Counted from the stretch's first letter, positions 1-7,922 are shown. The stretch: 15,898 nucleotides of DNA from JAHEAO01 sp041633555 (GCA_041633555.1 JBFKFZ010000065.1:1-15898), one strand, 5' to 3'. A program made the numbers and translations. Notes: generated by a model not told the origin, from the letters alone.

Positions 1-712
1 GGGCTACACCGGCCGCGTGCTGCGCGACATCGAACGGCAACTGGGCAGAGTACCGGACGGGGCGCTGAAGACACGTCTGGTGGAGATGATCGTGTTGGTG
101 AACCGGCTGCTGGCGCAGAAACCGAAGGACAGGCAAAAGCTCTACAGTCTGCATGAACCGGCGGTGGACTGCATATCGAAAGGAAAGGCGCACAAGCGCT
201 ACGAGTTCGGCACCAAGGTCAGCGTCGCCACGACCAACCGGGGCGGCTTTGTGATCGGAATGCGGGCGCTGCCGGGCAATCCCTATGATGGTCACACGCT
301 GGGCGAGGCGCTGGAACAGGTCGAGATCCTGACCGACCAAAAGCCGGAGTTCGCGTTCGTCGACCGCGGATACCGTGGCCATGGCGTCGCGAATGTGAAG
401 GTCTTCATCAGTGGCGCAAAGCGCGGTGTCACCAGGACGATTGCCAGGCTTCTACGTCGCCGTAGCGCCATTGAGCCGATGATCGGGCATATGAAAAACG
501 ACGGCCGGCTGACGCGATGTCCGCTCAAAGGGCCTGTCGGAGACGCGCTCTTCGCCGTCCTCTGCGGCTGTGGTCACAACATCCGCATGATCCTCAGGCA
601 CCTGAGAGCTGCTTTTCATCAGCTGATCTGGCTGATCACCAGGCTCTGTCAGGTCATCACTGTCGCAATGGCACCTAACAAGCCCATCCACATCGTCCGC
701 ATGCCAGCCTGA
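1..712 (+). CDS. IS5-family transposase, 3' part (5' end outside window)
   Basis: This is a DDE transposase that cuts and pastes its own insertion element. The frame is open from base 2 and the first internal start is GTG 17, so the N-terminus lies to the left of the window. Counting from base 17, the catalytic triad appears as D51 (HEPAVDC), D116 (FVDRGYRG) and E153 (RRRSAIEPMIGHMK). The last is the C-terminal signature of the IS5 group, followed by GDALFAVLCGCGHNIRMILR. No stop or frameshift is visible, so this part could be functional. The stop codon is 710-712, and the element's right end probably falls within the next 20-30 bases (around CTTGTTCAGGCCGGACTAAG, 717-736). The left end is not available, so the inverted repeats cannot be paired. 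Family assignment is firm; activity is unknown. Confidence 0.9.
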   Translation, partial: GYTGRVLRDIERQLGRVPDGALKTRLVEMIVLVNRLLAQKPKDRQKLYSLHEPAVDCISKGKAHKRYEFGTKVSVATTNRGGFVIGMRALPGNPYDGHTLGEALEQVEILTDQKPEFAFVDRGYRGHGVANVKVFISGAKRGVTRTIARLLRRRSAIEPMIGHMKNDGRLTRCPLKGPVGDALFAVLCGCGHNIRMILRHLRAAFHQLIWLITRLCQVITVAMAPNKPIHIVRMPA

Positions 713-830
713 AACCCTTGTTCAGGCCGGACTAAGAAATGGGCAAATCTTTACGACCGACACGCACGAATTGGCTGTGCGATAATTCTCTCTGACGCGG
801 AGTCGCAGTTTGCTGATACGCTGTCGGTTC

Positions 831-1082
831 CGCGTGACGCCACGGCATCATTTCGTCGGCCAGCCTGAACTTGTGCTCGGCGATGCGGCCGAGGACATCG
901 GTGAGCCATGCTTGCGGATCGACGCCGTGAAGTTTGGCCGTTTCGATCAATGTGTAGGCGGTGGCTGCTGATCAGCCGCCACGCTCCGACCCGGCAAAAA
1001 GCCAGTGCTTGCGGCCCATGGAGATGGCGCACATACCCCTTTCGGCGGTGTTGCTGTCGATCTCCAGAAAGCCGTGATCGAG
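831..1082 (-). pseudogene. IS66-family transposase remnant (C-terminal fragment)
   Basis: Read leftward from about 1082, one frame gives the C-terminal region of an IS66 transposase. It shows LDHGFLEIDSNTAERG, which includes the conserved D-N-x-AER block with the third acidic catalytic residue, then SMGRKHWLFAGSERGG. After an in-frame TGA (972-974) it continues with SAATAYTLIETAKLHGVD, PQAWLTDVLGRIAEHK and DEMMPWRH. The rest of the protein upstream is missing; similarity stops abruptly near 1083. After MMPWRH the frame stays open to 732 but no longer resembles the family. With an internal stop and no N-terminal two thirds, this is a dead fragment, left between the IS5 element and rplY. It points to repeated insertion at this site. 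Confidence 0.85.
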
Positions 1083-1295
1083 ATAAAGGTATCATTGGCA
1101 TTGAGTTCTTGGCAGCGAGCGTTGGGCGCGCGATTTCCACTCCAAGCTTGGTGACATATTCTCTATGCTGCGCCGCCGAAAGAGCCTTGATACGTTTTGG
1201 TAAGATGGGCTCTGATCTGCCATTCCCAGTCCGATGTCACGCCAGCCGGTCCGGCCATCGCGACCGAGACGCGCGGGACTGTCGCGGGCTTCGCC
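1083..1295. other. Intergenic stretch without recognisable gene
   Basis: Between the IS66 fragment and the rplY terminator I see no gene I can name. One minus-strand frame is open through here and contains KALSAAQHREYVTKLGVEIA and then RPTLAAKNSMPMIPL, running out of frame into the IS66 remnant. It has no clear start or ribosome site. It could be part of the ancestral sequence broken by the IS66 insertion, or another transposase scrap. No tRNA or repeat is visible. Confidence 0.4.
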
Positions 1296-1322
1296 AAACG
1301 AAAACGGGGCCCGAGGGCCCCG
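1296..1322 (-). terminator. Rho-independent terminator of rplY
   Basis: On the minus strand, 25 bases past the rplY stop, a perfect 8-bp stem CGGGGCCC/GGGCCCCG (1315-1322 and 1305-1312) with a very short loop is followed by TTTTCGTTT. The strong GC stem plus T tract is a textbook intrinsic terminator. It ends rplY transcription before the IS debris. Confidence 0.85.
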
Positions 1323-1346
1323 CTCTGTTCCGATGGAGGACTTGGA

Positions 1347-2003
1347 TCAATCCTCGTCGCCCTGCTCGGTTGCCTCGACCTCGTCGGCGGCGACCTCTTC
1401 GGTCTCGTCCTCGTCATCGTCCGCAGAACGCAGGCTTGACGGTGCTGCGATGTTGGCAATGACAAAGTTCCGCTTGACGGTCTTGATGGCGCCTTCCGGC
1501 AGCGTGATGTCGTCGACATGGACCACATCGCCGATATCGAGGCCGGTCAGGTCGACGGTCAGGTGATCCGGGATGTCGGCCGCGGTGACTTCCAGCTCGA
1601 CCTCGGGGCGCACTACGACCAGCGTGCCGCCTCGCTTGAGACCAACGGCCTTTTCGTGATTCTCGAAGTTCACATGGATGAACAGCGAGATCCGGCTCGT
1701 CCGGCGCAGGCGCATCAGGTCGAGATGCGTCGGCAGGTCCTTTACAACGTCGCGCTGGACGCTGCGGCAGATCACGCGTACGTCGTCATGGCCGTCGACC
1801 TTCAGGTTGAACAGCGTCGACAGGAAACGGCCTGCCTTCAGACGGGTCAGAAGCGTGTTGTAATTTACGTTGATGGGAAGCGGGTCAACGCCTCCGCCAT
1901 ATACGATGCCAGGTACGTCGCCGGAACGGCGAGCTTGACGGGCGGCCCCCTTGCCTGTCCCCGTCCGTACCGTGGCGACGAGATCCGGGATCTCTCCAGC
2001 CAT
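1347..2003 (-). CDS. rplY: Large ribosomal subunit protein bL25, CTC (long) form
   Basis: This is bL25, which binds 5S rRNA in the central protuberance of the 50S subunit. It has 218 residues and is the long CTC/TL5-type form. An N-terminal L25 domain spans about residues 1-95 (KGAARQARRSGDVPGIVYGG near 18-37 is the typical opening). A C-terminal TL5 beta domain spans about 100-185 (VDLTGLDIGDVVHVDDITLP). The tail from about 190 is strongly acidic (ADDDEDETEEVAADEVEATE), as in many alphaproteobacterial members. The start ATG is set by TGGAGA seven bases upstream (about 2010-2016). A strong terminator follows directly, so it is transcribed alone. In many alphaproteobacteria pth follows rplY; here there is only transposase debris. 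Confidence 0.96.
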   Translation of the reverse strand: MAGEIPDLVATVRTGTGKGAARQARRSGDVPGIVYGGGVDPLPINVNYNTLLTRLKAGRFLSTLFNLKVDGHDDVRVICRSVQRDVVKDLPTHLDLMRLRRTSRISLFIHVNFENHEKAVGLKRGGTLVVVRPEVELEVTAADIPDHLTVDLTGLDIGDVVHVDDITLPEGAIKTVKRNFVIANIAAPSSLRSADDDEDETEEVAADEVEATEQGDED

Positions 2004-2063
2004 GGTCAGTCTCCAATGTTAGGGCGGATATCCTCCAAGGGTGCATACCCGCGTGAAGCCGCG

Positions 2064-2092
2064 CGTATAGGCGAGATAAAGCGGTTTGAAAA
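2064..2092 (-). promoter_or_regulatory. Candidate rplY promoter
   Basis: On the minus strand, TTTTCA (2087-2092) and TATACG (2064-2069) are separated by 17 bases. Each matches 4 of 6 consensus positions, about 60 bases upstream of the rplY start. This is a motif-based guess; no other promoter-like pair in the rplY/MFS gap is better. Confidence 0.4.
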
Positions 2093-2173
2093 GCCCGAAT
2101 CCGCATGTCATGCGCTTGCGGCCCGTCCGACGCCGAGCTAACGCTCTCGGGGAAGCAAACGGGGCGGTTCCTG

Positions 2174-3322
2174 ATGTCAATCCAGAGAGCGATGCGCATA
2201 TCACGGGCCCCGATTGCCGCGCTCGCCGCGGTTGGCGTTATCTGGGGCGGACTGGCCGGTTTCATGCCCGATATCAAGGCCGCCGTGGGCGCCAGCGACG
2301 CCGGTCTGGGCACAGCGTTGGTCTTTTCCGCCGTTGGCTCGATCACCTCGATGTATCTCGCGCCAAGGATCGGCGACGCGCTTGGCCGCACCGCCCTGCC
2401 GCTTCTCGGCGCCGTGCTCTGCCTGGCTTTCCTTTACCCGCTGGCGGCGGGGAGCATCCCGGCGCTCAGCCTGGCCATGTTCGGTGTCGGTGCAAGCGTT
2501 GCGATGCTCGATATCACCGCAAATGTGCGGATCAGCGGGCTGGAGAACCGCCACGGGCTGCACCTGATGAACGTCAATCATGCGATGTTCTCGGTGGCCT
2601 TCGGGCTGACCGCGCTGGCCGCGGCGCTGGCCCGCAAGGCCGGATTCGCGCCGCAGCACATCTTTCCCCTATTCGCGCTTTTCTGCCTGACTCTCGTTAT
2701 TCCGATGTGGGAGGGGCGGGGACGGCTGGCCCCTGCTGAACCGGATGACAACGACACCCGCAGCAGCGCCACGCCCTGGTTCGCGATCCTTCTGACCGCG
2801 CTGATCCTCTTCGCCGGATTCGTCGGCGAGAATGCGACCGAGGCCTGGTCGGCGCTGCATATCGAGCGCACGCTGGGCGGCGCCCCGGGTGAGGGCAGTT
2901 TTGGCCCCTTCACGTTGGGCTTGACAATGGCCTTCGGGCGTTTTTCGGGTCAGTTCGTCGCCGACCGTCTGGGCGAGCCGCGGCTGATCTTCTGGTCCGC
3001 GCTGCTCGGTATGGTCGGCGCGCTGATCATCGCGGTGGCACCCACGCAGGCGGTTGTACTGACGGGCGTCGGCATCCTCGGCCTCGGCATGGCGGTGATC
3101 GTGCCGTCGGTGAACTCGATCCTCGGCAAGCTGGTGCGCGAGGAACAGCGCAGTCATGCCCTGTCTCGCGCCTGGATGGCCGGGATGCTGGGCTTCTTCC
3201 TTGGTCCGGCAATGATGGGAGGGCTTGCCGAGATGTTTGGACTGCGCGTGTCTTTCGCGGCCGTCGCCCTAGTTGTCGCCACGATCATCCCCGCGGTCAT
3301 GGCCCTGGCGCGGAAGGGGTAA
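2174..3322 (+). CDS. Major facilitator superfamily transporter
   Basis: This is an inner-membrane secondary transporter of the major facilitator superfamily, about 382 residues and hydrophobic throughout, with a pattern fitting 12 transmembrane helices. The first helix holds IAALAAVGVIWGGLAGFMPD. The loop after helix 2 reads APRIGDALGRTALP, an MFS motif-A-like turn. Later helices include GILGLGMAVIVPSVNSILGK and a C-terminal FFLGPAMMGGLAEMFGLRVS. It looks most like the YbjJ-type branch, whose substrates are largely unknown. I chose ATG 2174 (MSIQRAMRISRAP); ATG 2192 with AGAGAG just upstream is equally possible. The frame extends back to ATG 2105, but that leader (MSCACGPSDAELTL) lacks a ribosome site and looks non-coding. 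It diverges from rplY and converges on the carbamoylase gene with a 46-base gap. Substrate unknown. Confidence 0.85.
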   Translation: MSIQRAMRISRAPIAALAAVGVIWGGLAGFMPDIKAAVGASDAGLGTALVFSAVGSITSMYLAPRIGDALGRTALPLLGAVLCLAFLYPLAAGSIPALSLAMFGVGASVAMLDITANVRISGLENRHGLHLMNVNHAMFSVAFGLTALAAALARKAGFAPQHIFPLFALFCLTLVIPMWEGRGRLAPAEPDDNDTRSSATPWFAILLTALILFAGFVGENATEAWSALHIERTLGGAPGEGSFGPFTLGLTMAFGRFSGQFVADRLGEPRLIFWSALLGMVGALIIAVAPTQAVVLTGVGILGLGMAVIVPSVNSILGKLVREEQRSHALSRAWMAGMLGFFLGPAMMGGLAEMFGLRVSFAAVALVVATIIPAVMALARKG

Positions 3323-3368
3323 GGCATCCCCCGTGCCGAGAGGTGCAGCGGTCGCAACCCAATGCCGG

Positions 3369-4280
3369 TCAGGATTTCGGAGCGGTGATGACTGCGTAAT
3401 CCCCGGGCTCGCGATGCTTTGCGAATGCGAAGATGTTCTCCTTGATCTCGGCGCAGCGGTCGAGATCGATCGTGGCTGTGATCAGTTCGTCCTCGACCGT
3501 TGTCGCCCGGGTGACGACCTCGCCCAACGGAGAGATTATCACACTGCCGCCAATCAGATCGCAGCCCTCCTCGCGCCCGGCCTTGGCAACCGCGACGGCC
3601 CACATTCCATTCTGATAGCAGCCGGCTTGAACCGAGAGTTCATTGTGGAAATACTGCAGATGATCATGCGACGGTGCAGGCGGGTAGTGGAACGGCGTGT
3701 TGTAACCCAGGACGACCAGTTCGGCTCCATTGAGGCCCAGCACGCGCCAGGTTTCCGGCCAGCGGCGGTCGTTGCAGATACACATGCCGACCTTGCCATC
3801 AAAGCTGTCGAACACGCCGAACCCGGTATCGCCCTTTTGAAAGTACTTCTTCTCGAGGTGCTGGAACGGCCGCCAAGCCTCGTGCTCGCGGTGGCCCGGA
3901 AGGTGGATCTTGCGGTACTTGCCGACGATGGAGCCGGTTTCGTCCACGAGGATTGCGGTGTTGAAATATTGTCCGTCCGCTGTCAACTCGGCATAGCCAA
4001 GGTGGAAACCGATGCCGAGTTCGGCGGCCTTCTCGAACAAGGGGCGCGTTTCGGCAGAGGGCATTTCGCGTTCGAACCAGGCGTCGATCTCGGCGCGGTC
4101 CTCCAGCCACCAGCGCGGGAAGAAGGTTGTCAGCGCCAGCTCGGGGAATACGACCAGTCGTGCACCGCGTGCATGGGCCTGCTCCATCAAACTGATCATC
4201 CGCGCCACTGCAGAGCTGCGGCTTTCGCTGCGCGCGATAGGACCAAGCTGGGCGCCCGCCACGATGAATTTCCGGCTCAT
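3369..4280 (-). CDS. N-carbamoyl-D-amino acid hydrolase (D-carbamoylase, nitrilase superfamily)
   Basis: This enzyme hydrolyses N-carbamoyl-D-amino acids to the free D-amino acid, CO2 and ammonia; it is cytoplasmic. The 303-residue protein matches the Agrobacterium D-carbamoylase family closely in length and sequence. It shows FPELALTTFFPRWW, GIGFHLGYAEL, GKYRKIHLPGHREHEAWRPF and GMCICNDRRWPETWRVLGLN. The nitrilase triad is E47 (FPELAL), K124 (YRKIHLPG) and C169 (ICNDRRWPE). H126 of RKIHLPG and H141 of PFQHLEKKYF also match the family. It is the last gene of the unit, and its ATG overlaps the stop of the M20 hydrolase (ATGA, 4277-4280). AGGAG lies eight bases upstream. No hydantoinase is present in the window, so a free carbamoyl compound rather than a hydantoin may be the incoming substrate. 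D-carbamoylase assignment is strong; the actual side chain is inferred from context. Confidence 0.9.
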   Translation of the reverse strand: MSRKFIVAGAQLGPIARSESRSSAVARMISLMEQAHARGARLVVFPELALTTFFPRWWLEDRAEIDAWFEREMPSAETRPLFEKAAELGIGFHLGYAELTADGQYFNTAILVDETGSIVGKYRKIHLPGHREHEAWRPFQHLEKKYFQKGDTGFGVFDSFDGKVGMCICNDRRWPETWRVLGLNGAELVVLGYNTPFHYPPAPSHDHLQYFHNELSVQAGCYQNGMWAVAVAKAGREEGCDLIGGSVIISPLGEVVTRATTVEDELITATIDLDRCAEIKENIFAFAKHREPGDYAVITAPKS

Positions 4281-5515
4281 TTGCTTACTCCTGCAAGGTC
4301 GAGCGCCACGTCCAGAAGAATCTGGGCACCTGCGGCAAGTTCGGCGTCTTCGGTATGCTCGTTGATGTTGTGGCTCAGCCCGCCCGCCGACGGCACGAAG
4401 ACCATTGCCGTCGGACAGTTCGGCGCGAACATCTGCGCATCGTGACCCGCGCCGGACGGCATGCGGCGCACGCTCATCTGCCGGGCACGCGCTGCATTTT
4501 CGACGCGCGAGACGATGCTCTCGTCGAAATCGACCGGTGCAAATCGGGCCAGCTTGCGCGATGAAATCTGGCAGCCTTCGGCCTCGGCGGTATCCCTGGC
4601 GAATTGGGCCAGACGGTTTTCCGCCTCGACCAGCCGATCTTCGGACGTGTTGCGTAAGTCGACCGTCAGCCGCGCCCGCAGCGGCACGACATTAACGAGC
4701 CCCGGCGATACTTCAAGCACGCCCACCGTCGCGACCTGTGGCGGGCCGAAATCGGTCGCTATCTGGCGCGCCTCGGCGGCAATTTGGACCGCGACCACAC
4801 CGGCATCGTGCCGCAGCGCCATCGGCGTCGTGCCGGCATGGTTGGACTGGCCGTCAATGGTGAACTCGGTCCAGGAAATGCCCTGGACACCGGTCACCGC
4901 ACCGATGTGGACACCCTCGTGCTCCAGCACGGGCCCCTGCTCGACGTGAAGCTCGAGATAGGCGGCAGGTGTCAGGCTGCGGGGCGGGATGTTACCGGCA
5001 TAGCCGATCCGCACCAGTTCCTCGCCCAGCACGCCATCCCCATTGGTGGCGACCGTGGCCAGCATCTCGCCAAGATCCAGTGCCCCCTGATGCACGCCCG
5101 ATCCCATCATGTCGGGCGCGAATCGCGCGCCCTCCTCGTTGGTGAAGGCCGCAACGGCAATCGGTTTGACCGTGGCGATCTCGGCATCATTCAACGCGGC
5201 GACCACTTCCAGCCCGGCCATCACCCCGGCGACACCGTCGAAGAGGCCGCCCGTGGCCACCGAATCGATGTGCGACCCCAACATCACCGGCGCGCCATCC
5301 TCGGTGCCGGGGCGGATGCCCCAGATATTGCCGACGACGTCTATATGAACGCTCATTTCCAGCTCTTCGAGCCAGGCTACGAACTGGTCACGGCCCAGCT
5401 TGTCTTCGTCGGTCATTGCCAGCCGGCACACGCCACCGCCGGGAAGCGCGCCGATCTGTCCCATGGTCCTTATGCGGTCCATCAACCGGGCGGTGTTGAT
5501 GCTGACAGCGCTCAT
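4277..5515 (-). CDS. M20-family N-carbamoyl-L-amino acid hydrolase / allantoate amidohydrolase-type amidase
   Basis: This is a metal-dependent amidase of the hydantoinase/carbamoylase branch of peptidase family M20, with 412 residues. The metal ligands are visible: H82 (GSHIDSV), D93 (GGLFDGVAG), E127/E128 (TNEEGARF), H190 (LELHVEQGP) and the C-terminal His of GGLSHNINEHTE. The dimerisation-domain block TIDGQSNHAGTTPMALRHDA carries R235, expected to bind the substrate carboxylate. Members cleave N-carbamoyl-L-amino acids, 3-ureidopropionate or allantoate. The exact substrate cannot be read from sequence, but its place between a diaminopropionate ammonia-lyase and a D-carbamoylase favours an N-carbamoyl amino acid. 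It overlaps both neighbours by ATGA (5512-5515 and 4277-4280), so the three enzymes are translationally coupled. GAAGGG precedes the start. Confidence 0.87.
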   Translation of the reverse strand: MSAVSINTARLMDRIRTMGQIGALPGGGVCRLAMTDEDKLGRDQFVAWLEELEMSVHIDVVGNIWGIRPGTEDGAPVMLGSHIDSVATGGLFDGVAGVMAGLEVVAALNDAEIATVKPIAVAAFTNEEGARFAPDMMGSGVHQGALDLGEMLATVATNGDGVLGEELVRIGYAGNIPPRSLTPAAYLELHVEQGPVLEHEGVHIGAVTGVQGISWTEFTIDGQSNHAGTTPMALRHDAGVVAVQIAAEARQIATDFGPPQVATVGVLEVSPGLVNVVPLRARLTVDLRNTSEDRLVEAENRLAQFARDTAEAEGCQISSRKLARFAPVDFDESIVSRVENAARARQMSVRRMPSGAGHDAQMFAPNCPTAMVFVPSAGGLSHNINEHTEDAELAAGAQILLDVALDLAGVSK

Positions 5516-6744
5516 GCCTGGCCCTTCCGAACAGCTTTGGCCGTTGCCCCGACGAGGCGCTTGAACAGTTCCGGATCGGTGTCGCCCTCGGTGCCGAACA
5601 CCAGGATCCGTGAGTCCTTGTCCAGCCCCAGCTCTGCCCGCGCCGTGTCGTCGCCCATCGCCGCGATCAGACCGGCGATGCCGGCGACGGCCGATTCCCC
5701 TGCCGCGATCGGCGTGTCGCCGGATGCCGGGCGGGCCAGCCGCCGCATTGCCGCAATCGCCGCGTCGTCACTGAGCGCCATCGCAGCATCGCCGTGATCC
5801 TTCAGGATCTCCCAGGCCAGCGCCGATACTTCGCCGCAAGCCAGCCCGGCCATCAGAGTGTCGAGGTCGCCTTCGACTGCGGTCGGCGCTCCGGCGCGGT
5901 AACTGTCGACCCAGCAGGCAGACCGGTCTGGATCGGCCAGAACGATCACCGGACGCTCGGCGCCCCAGCGCCGCTTGGCTTGGGCGGCAACGGCGGCGGC
6001 CATGCCACCAACCCCTGTCTGCAGGAAGATATGCGTCGGTTTCTCCACCAGTTCGTCCAGCGCCTCGGCCCCCATCAGCTCGTAGCCCTGCATGACGTCC
6101 TTGGGGATGTCCATGTAGCCTTCATACGAGGTGTCCGAGACCACGAACCAGCCTTCCCGGCTGGCGCTGGCCTGCGCCTCGCGCACGCTGTCATCATAGT
6201 TGCCTTCGCAGCGTCGGACCTCGGCGCCATAGGCTTCGATTGCAGACTTTCTGCCCTCCGACACGGTGGCATGGATGAAGATCACGCAAGCACAGCCGAA
6301 GGTCTGCGCGCCCCAGGCGACGGACCGGCCGTGATTTCCGTCGGTGGCGCAGCATACGGTTATGTCCTTCACCAGATCGGCGCGATTGCCCGAGGTGATA
6401 TCGTCCATCGGCACTGCCTGTCCTAGCTTCTCTTCGAGCTGGCGCTGCAGCAGGCGCGCGACCGCATAGGCCCCGCCCAGCGCCTTGAAGCTGCCCAGCC
6501 CGAAACGGCCGCCCTCGTCCTTAAAATGGATCGCGGCAACGCCGGTTTCCGCGGCCAGACTGGGAAGCGGCACCAGGGGCGTGGGCGCATAGCCAGGCCA
6601 GGACGAAATCGTCGCACGCGCGGCGGCGAAGGCCTCGTCATTCAGGATGGCATTCTGCGCCTCTGTCCAGGGTGCCGACTTCTTGGCGGTAGCATTCTTC
6701 ACCAAGGTGAAGGGCAGGGTTTTAGCGGCTCCGTGAGTGGTCAT
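5512..6744 (-). CDS. dpaL: 2,3-diaminopropionate ammonia-lyase (PLP-dependent)
   Basis: This enzyme converts 2,3-diaminopropionate to pyruvate and two ammonia. It has 410 residues and fold-type II PLP chemistry. The PLP lysine is K87 in RFGLGSFKALGGAYA. The ATDGNHGRSVAWGA block carries D135, and VVSDTSYEGYMDIPKDVMQGYE carries D204. The phosphate-binding glycine loop is QTGVGGMAAAV. By alignment in my head, K87, D135 and D204 correspond to K77, D120 and D189 of the E. coli enzyme, where Lys serves the L-isomer and Asp120 the D-isomer. The protein therefore probably accepts both. It begins 95 bases after the TRAP binding-protein gene with a hairpin between them, and overlaps the M20 hydrolase by ATGA. 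GAGG precedes the start. Confusion with threonine dehydratase is unlikely given the DpaL-specific blocks. Confidence 0.92.
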   Translation of the reverse strand: MTTHGAAKTLPFTLVKNATAKKSAPWTEAQNAILNDEAFAAARATISSWPGYAPTPLVPLPSLAAETGVAAIHFKDEGGRFGLGSFKALGGAYAVARLLQRQLEEKLGQAVPMDDITSGNRADLVKDITVCCATDGNHGRSVAWGAQTFGCACVIFIHATVSEGRKSAIEAYGAEVRRCEGNYDDSVREAQASASREGWFVVSDTSYEGYMDIPKDVMQGYELMGAEALDELVEKPTHIFLQTGVGGMAAAVAAQAKRRWGAERPVIVLADPDRSACWVDSYRAGAPTAVEGDLDTLMAGLACGEVSALAWEILKDHGDAAMALSDDAAIAAMRRLARPASGDTPIAAGESAVAGIAGLIAAMGDDTARAELGLDKDSRILVFGTEGDTDPELFKRLVGATAKAVRKGQA

Positions 6745-6803
6745 TTCAGCCTCGAATTCTTGAAAAACTTGCCGGATAATGTCCGGACATCGTAAGGGAA
6801 TGG

Positions 6804-6827
6804 TCCGGGCGGGCGAAACCGCCCGGA
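6804..6827 (-). repeat. Intercistronic stem-loop between dctP and dpaL
   Basis: A perfect 9-bp inverted repeat TCCGGGCGG/CCGCCCGGA with a 6-base loop sits 12 bases past the dctP stop. No T tract follows on the minus strand (CCATTCCCTT), so it is unlikely to be a full terminator. A stem here would protect the dctP end of the message or attenuate read-through. Either would give more binding protein than enzymes. Confidence 0.7.
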
Positions 6828-6839
6828 GCCATGCGGCGA

Positions 6840-7877
6840 TCAGAATGCCGCCTTCTCTTCTTCGATGGCGGCCAGCAGCGATTCAAGCATCGCGATACCA
6901 TCCGCGCCATATTGCGCTTCGATGAGCGCACGAACGGCCGGTTGCGCCTTTTCAGCGAACTTGGCCTGCTCTTCGTTCGACACCACGTTGACTTCCATCT
7001 TCGCGGCTAGTGCTGGCAGGCCGCTTTCAGAGGCCTCGATCACTCGGCTCATTCCGCGGCCCGCCTCGGTCGCAACCTCAGATGCCCACTTGATCAGAGT
7101 CTGGTGCTCGGGGCTCAATCCGGCGAAGAACTCCTCGTTCACCGTCCAGATGTAGGGCGTGATCACGTGGTTGGTGATCGATAGGTACTTCTGCACTTCG
7201 TCGAACTTGGCGAAGGCGATCACCGGAACCGGGTTCATCTGGCCATCGGCCACGCCTGTCTGCAGCGCGGTATAGACCTCGGCCCAGGGCAGCGCCGTCG
7301 GCTGACCGCCGAGCGAGGAAATGATCGCCTCGTGGGTCGGCAGGGTCATGGTGCGGATTCGCAGCCCTTCCATGTCGGCCACCGACGTGATCGGGCGTTT
7401 GGAGTTGGAGAAGGCGAAGAACCCGCCCGAGTCCAGCAGGCCAAGCACCTTGAGCTCGGTCTTGGATTCCAGATCGGCGATGAACTTCTGGCCGAAGGAG
7501 CTGTCCTTGTGAATCACCCGGCTGGCGACACCGATGTTGGGAAAGGCGAAGGGGATATCGAAGACACCGACCAGGTCGTAGTGCTGCGCGATCCCGCCGG
7601 ACGATGAGATCGTGCTTTCCACCAGGCCGGAGCGGACCTGATCGATGACCTCGTTGTCCTTGCCAAGCTGACCATTCGCGAACAGCTGAACTTCGATTGC
7701 GCCGCCCGAGTTAGCCTCGACCAGCGATTTGAAGACAGCCGCCATGGTGCCGGAATGGCTTTTCAACGGGTCATCGGGGTTCAGGTGCGCCAGACGGATC
7801 GTCACGTCGGCAGCAAATGCCTGCGCGGCGAGGCAGACGGCGACCCCGGTCATGGCTAGGGTTTTGAGCATGGGCAT
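6840..7877 (-). CDS. dctP: TRAP transporter substrate-binding protein, DctP family
   Basis: This is a periplasmic binding protein for a tripartite ATP-independent transporter, 345 residues. A signal peptide occupies about residues 1-23: K5, then TLAMTGVAVCLAAQAFAA with the likely cut after AFA. The mature protein starts with VTIRLAHLNPDDPL. Family blocks include LFANGQLGKDNEVIDQVRSG, MEGLRIRTM with R175 (the conserved arginine that usually pairs with the ligand carboxylate) and ALPWAEVYTALQTGVADGQ. The retained arginine argues for an organic-acid-type ligand. The start is set by AGGAAGGA seven bases upstream. It is third in the transporter block (order Q-M-P) and precedes the catabolic enzymes. 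The natural ligand is inferred to be an N-carbamoyl or ureido acid. Confidence 0.93.
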   Translation of the reverse strand: MPMLKTLAMTGVAVCLAAQAFAADVTIRLAHLNPDDPLKSHSGTMAAVFKSLVEANSGGAIEVQLFANGQLGKDNEVIDQVRSGLVESTISSSGGIAQHYDLVGVFDIPFAFPNIGVASRVIHKDSSFGQKFIADLESKTELKVLGLLDSGGFFAFSNSKRPITSVADMEGLRIRTMTLPTHEAIISSLGGQPTALPWAEVYTALQTGVADGQMNPVPVIAFAKFDEVQKYLSITNHVITPYIWTVNEEFFAGLSPEHQTLIKWASEVATEAGRGMSRVIEASESGLPALAAKMEVNVVSNEEQAKFAEKAQPAVRALIEAQYGADGIAMLESLLAAIEEEKAAF

Positions 7878-7922
7878 TGGTTAGTCCTTCCTGTGGTGGT
7901 TATGGTTAGCAGCAATCCGGCA

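Noticed and set aside
1518..2141. A plus-strand frame across rplY
   Set aside because: It is antisense to bL25 and runs into the intergenic region with no family resemblance.
3323..3368. A shared terminator between the convergent MFS and carbamoylase genes
   Set aside because: Only a 4-bp GGGG/CCCC pairing was found, with no T tract; too weak to call.
3273..4445. A 390-codon plus-strand frame over the carbamoylase gene
   Set aside because: It is the complement of the D-carbamoylase, whose catalytic residues and length match the family; the plus-strand product looks like nothing and lacks a ribosome site.
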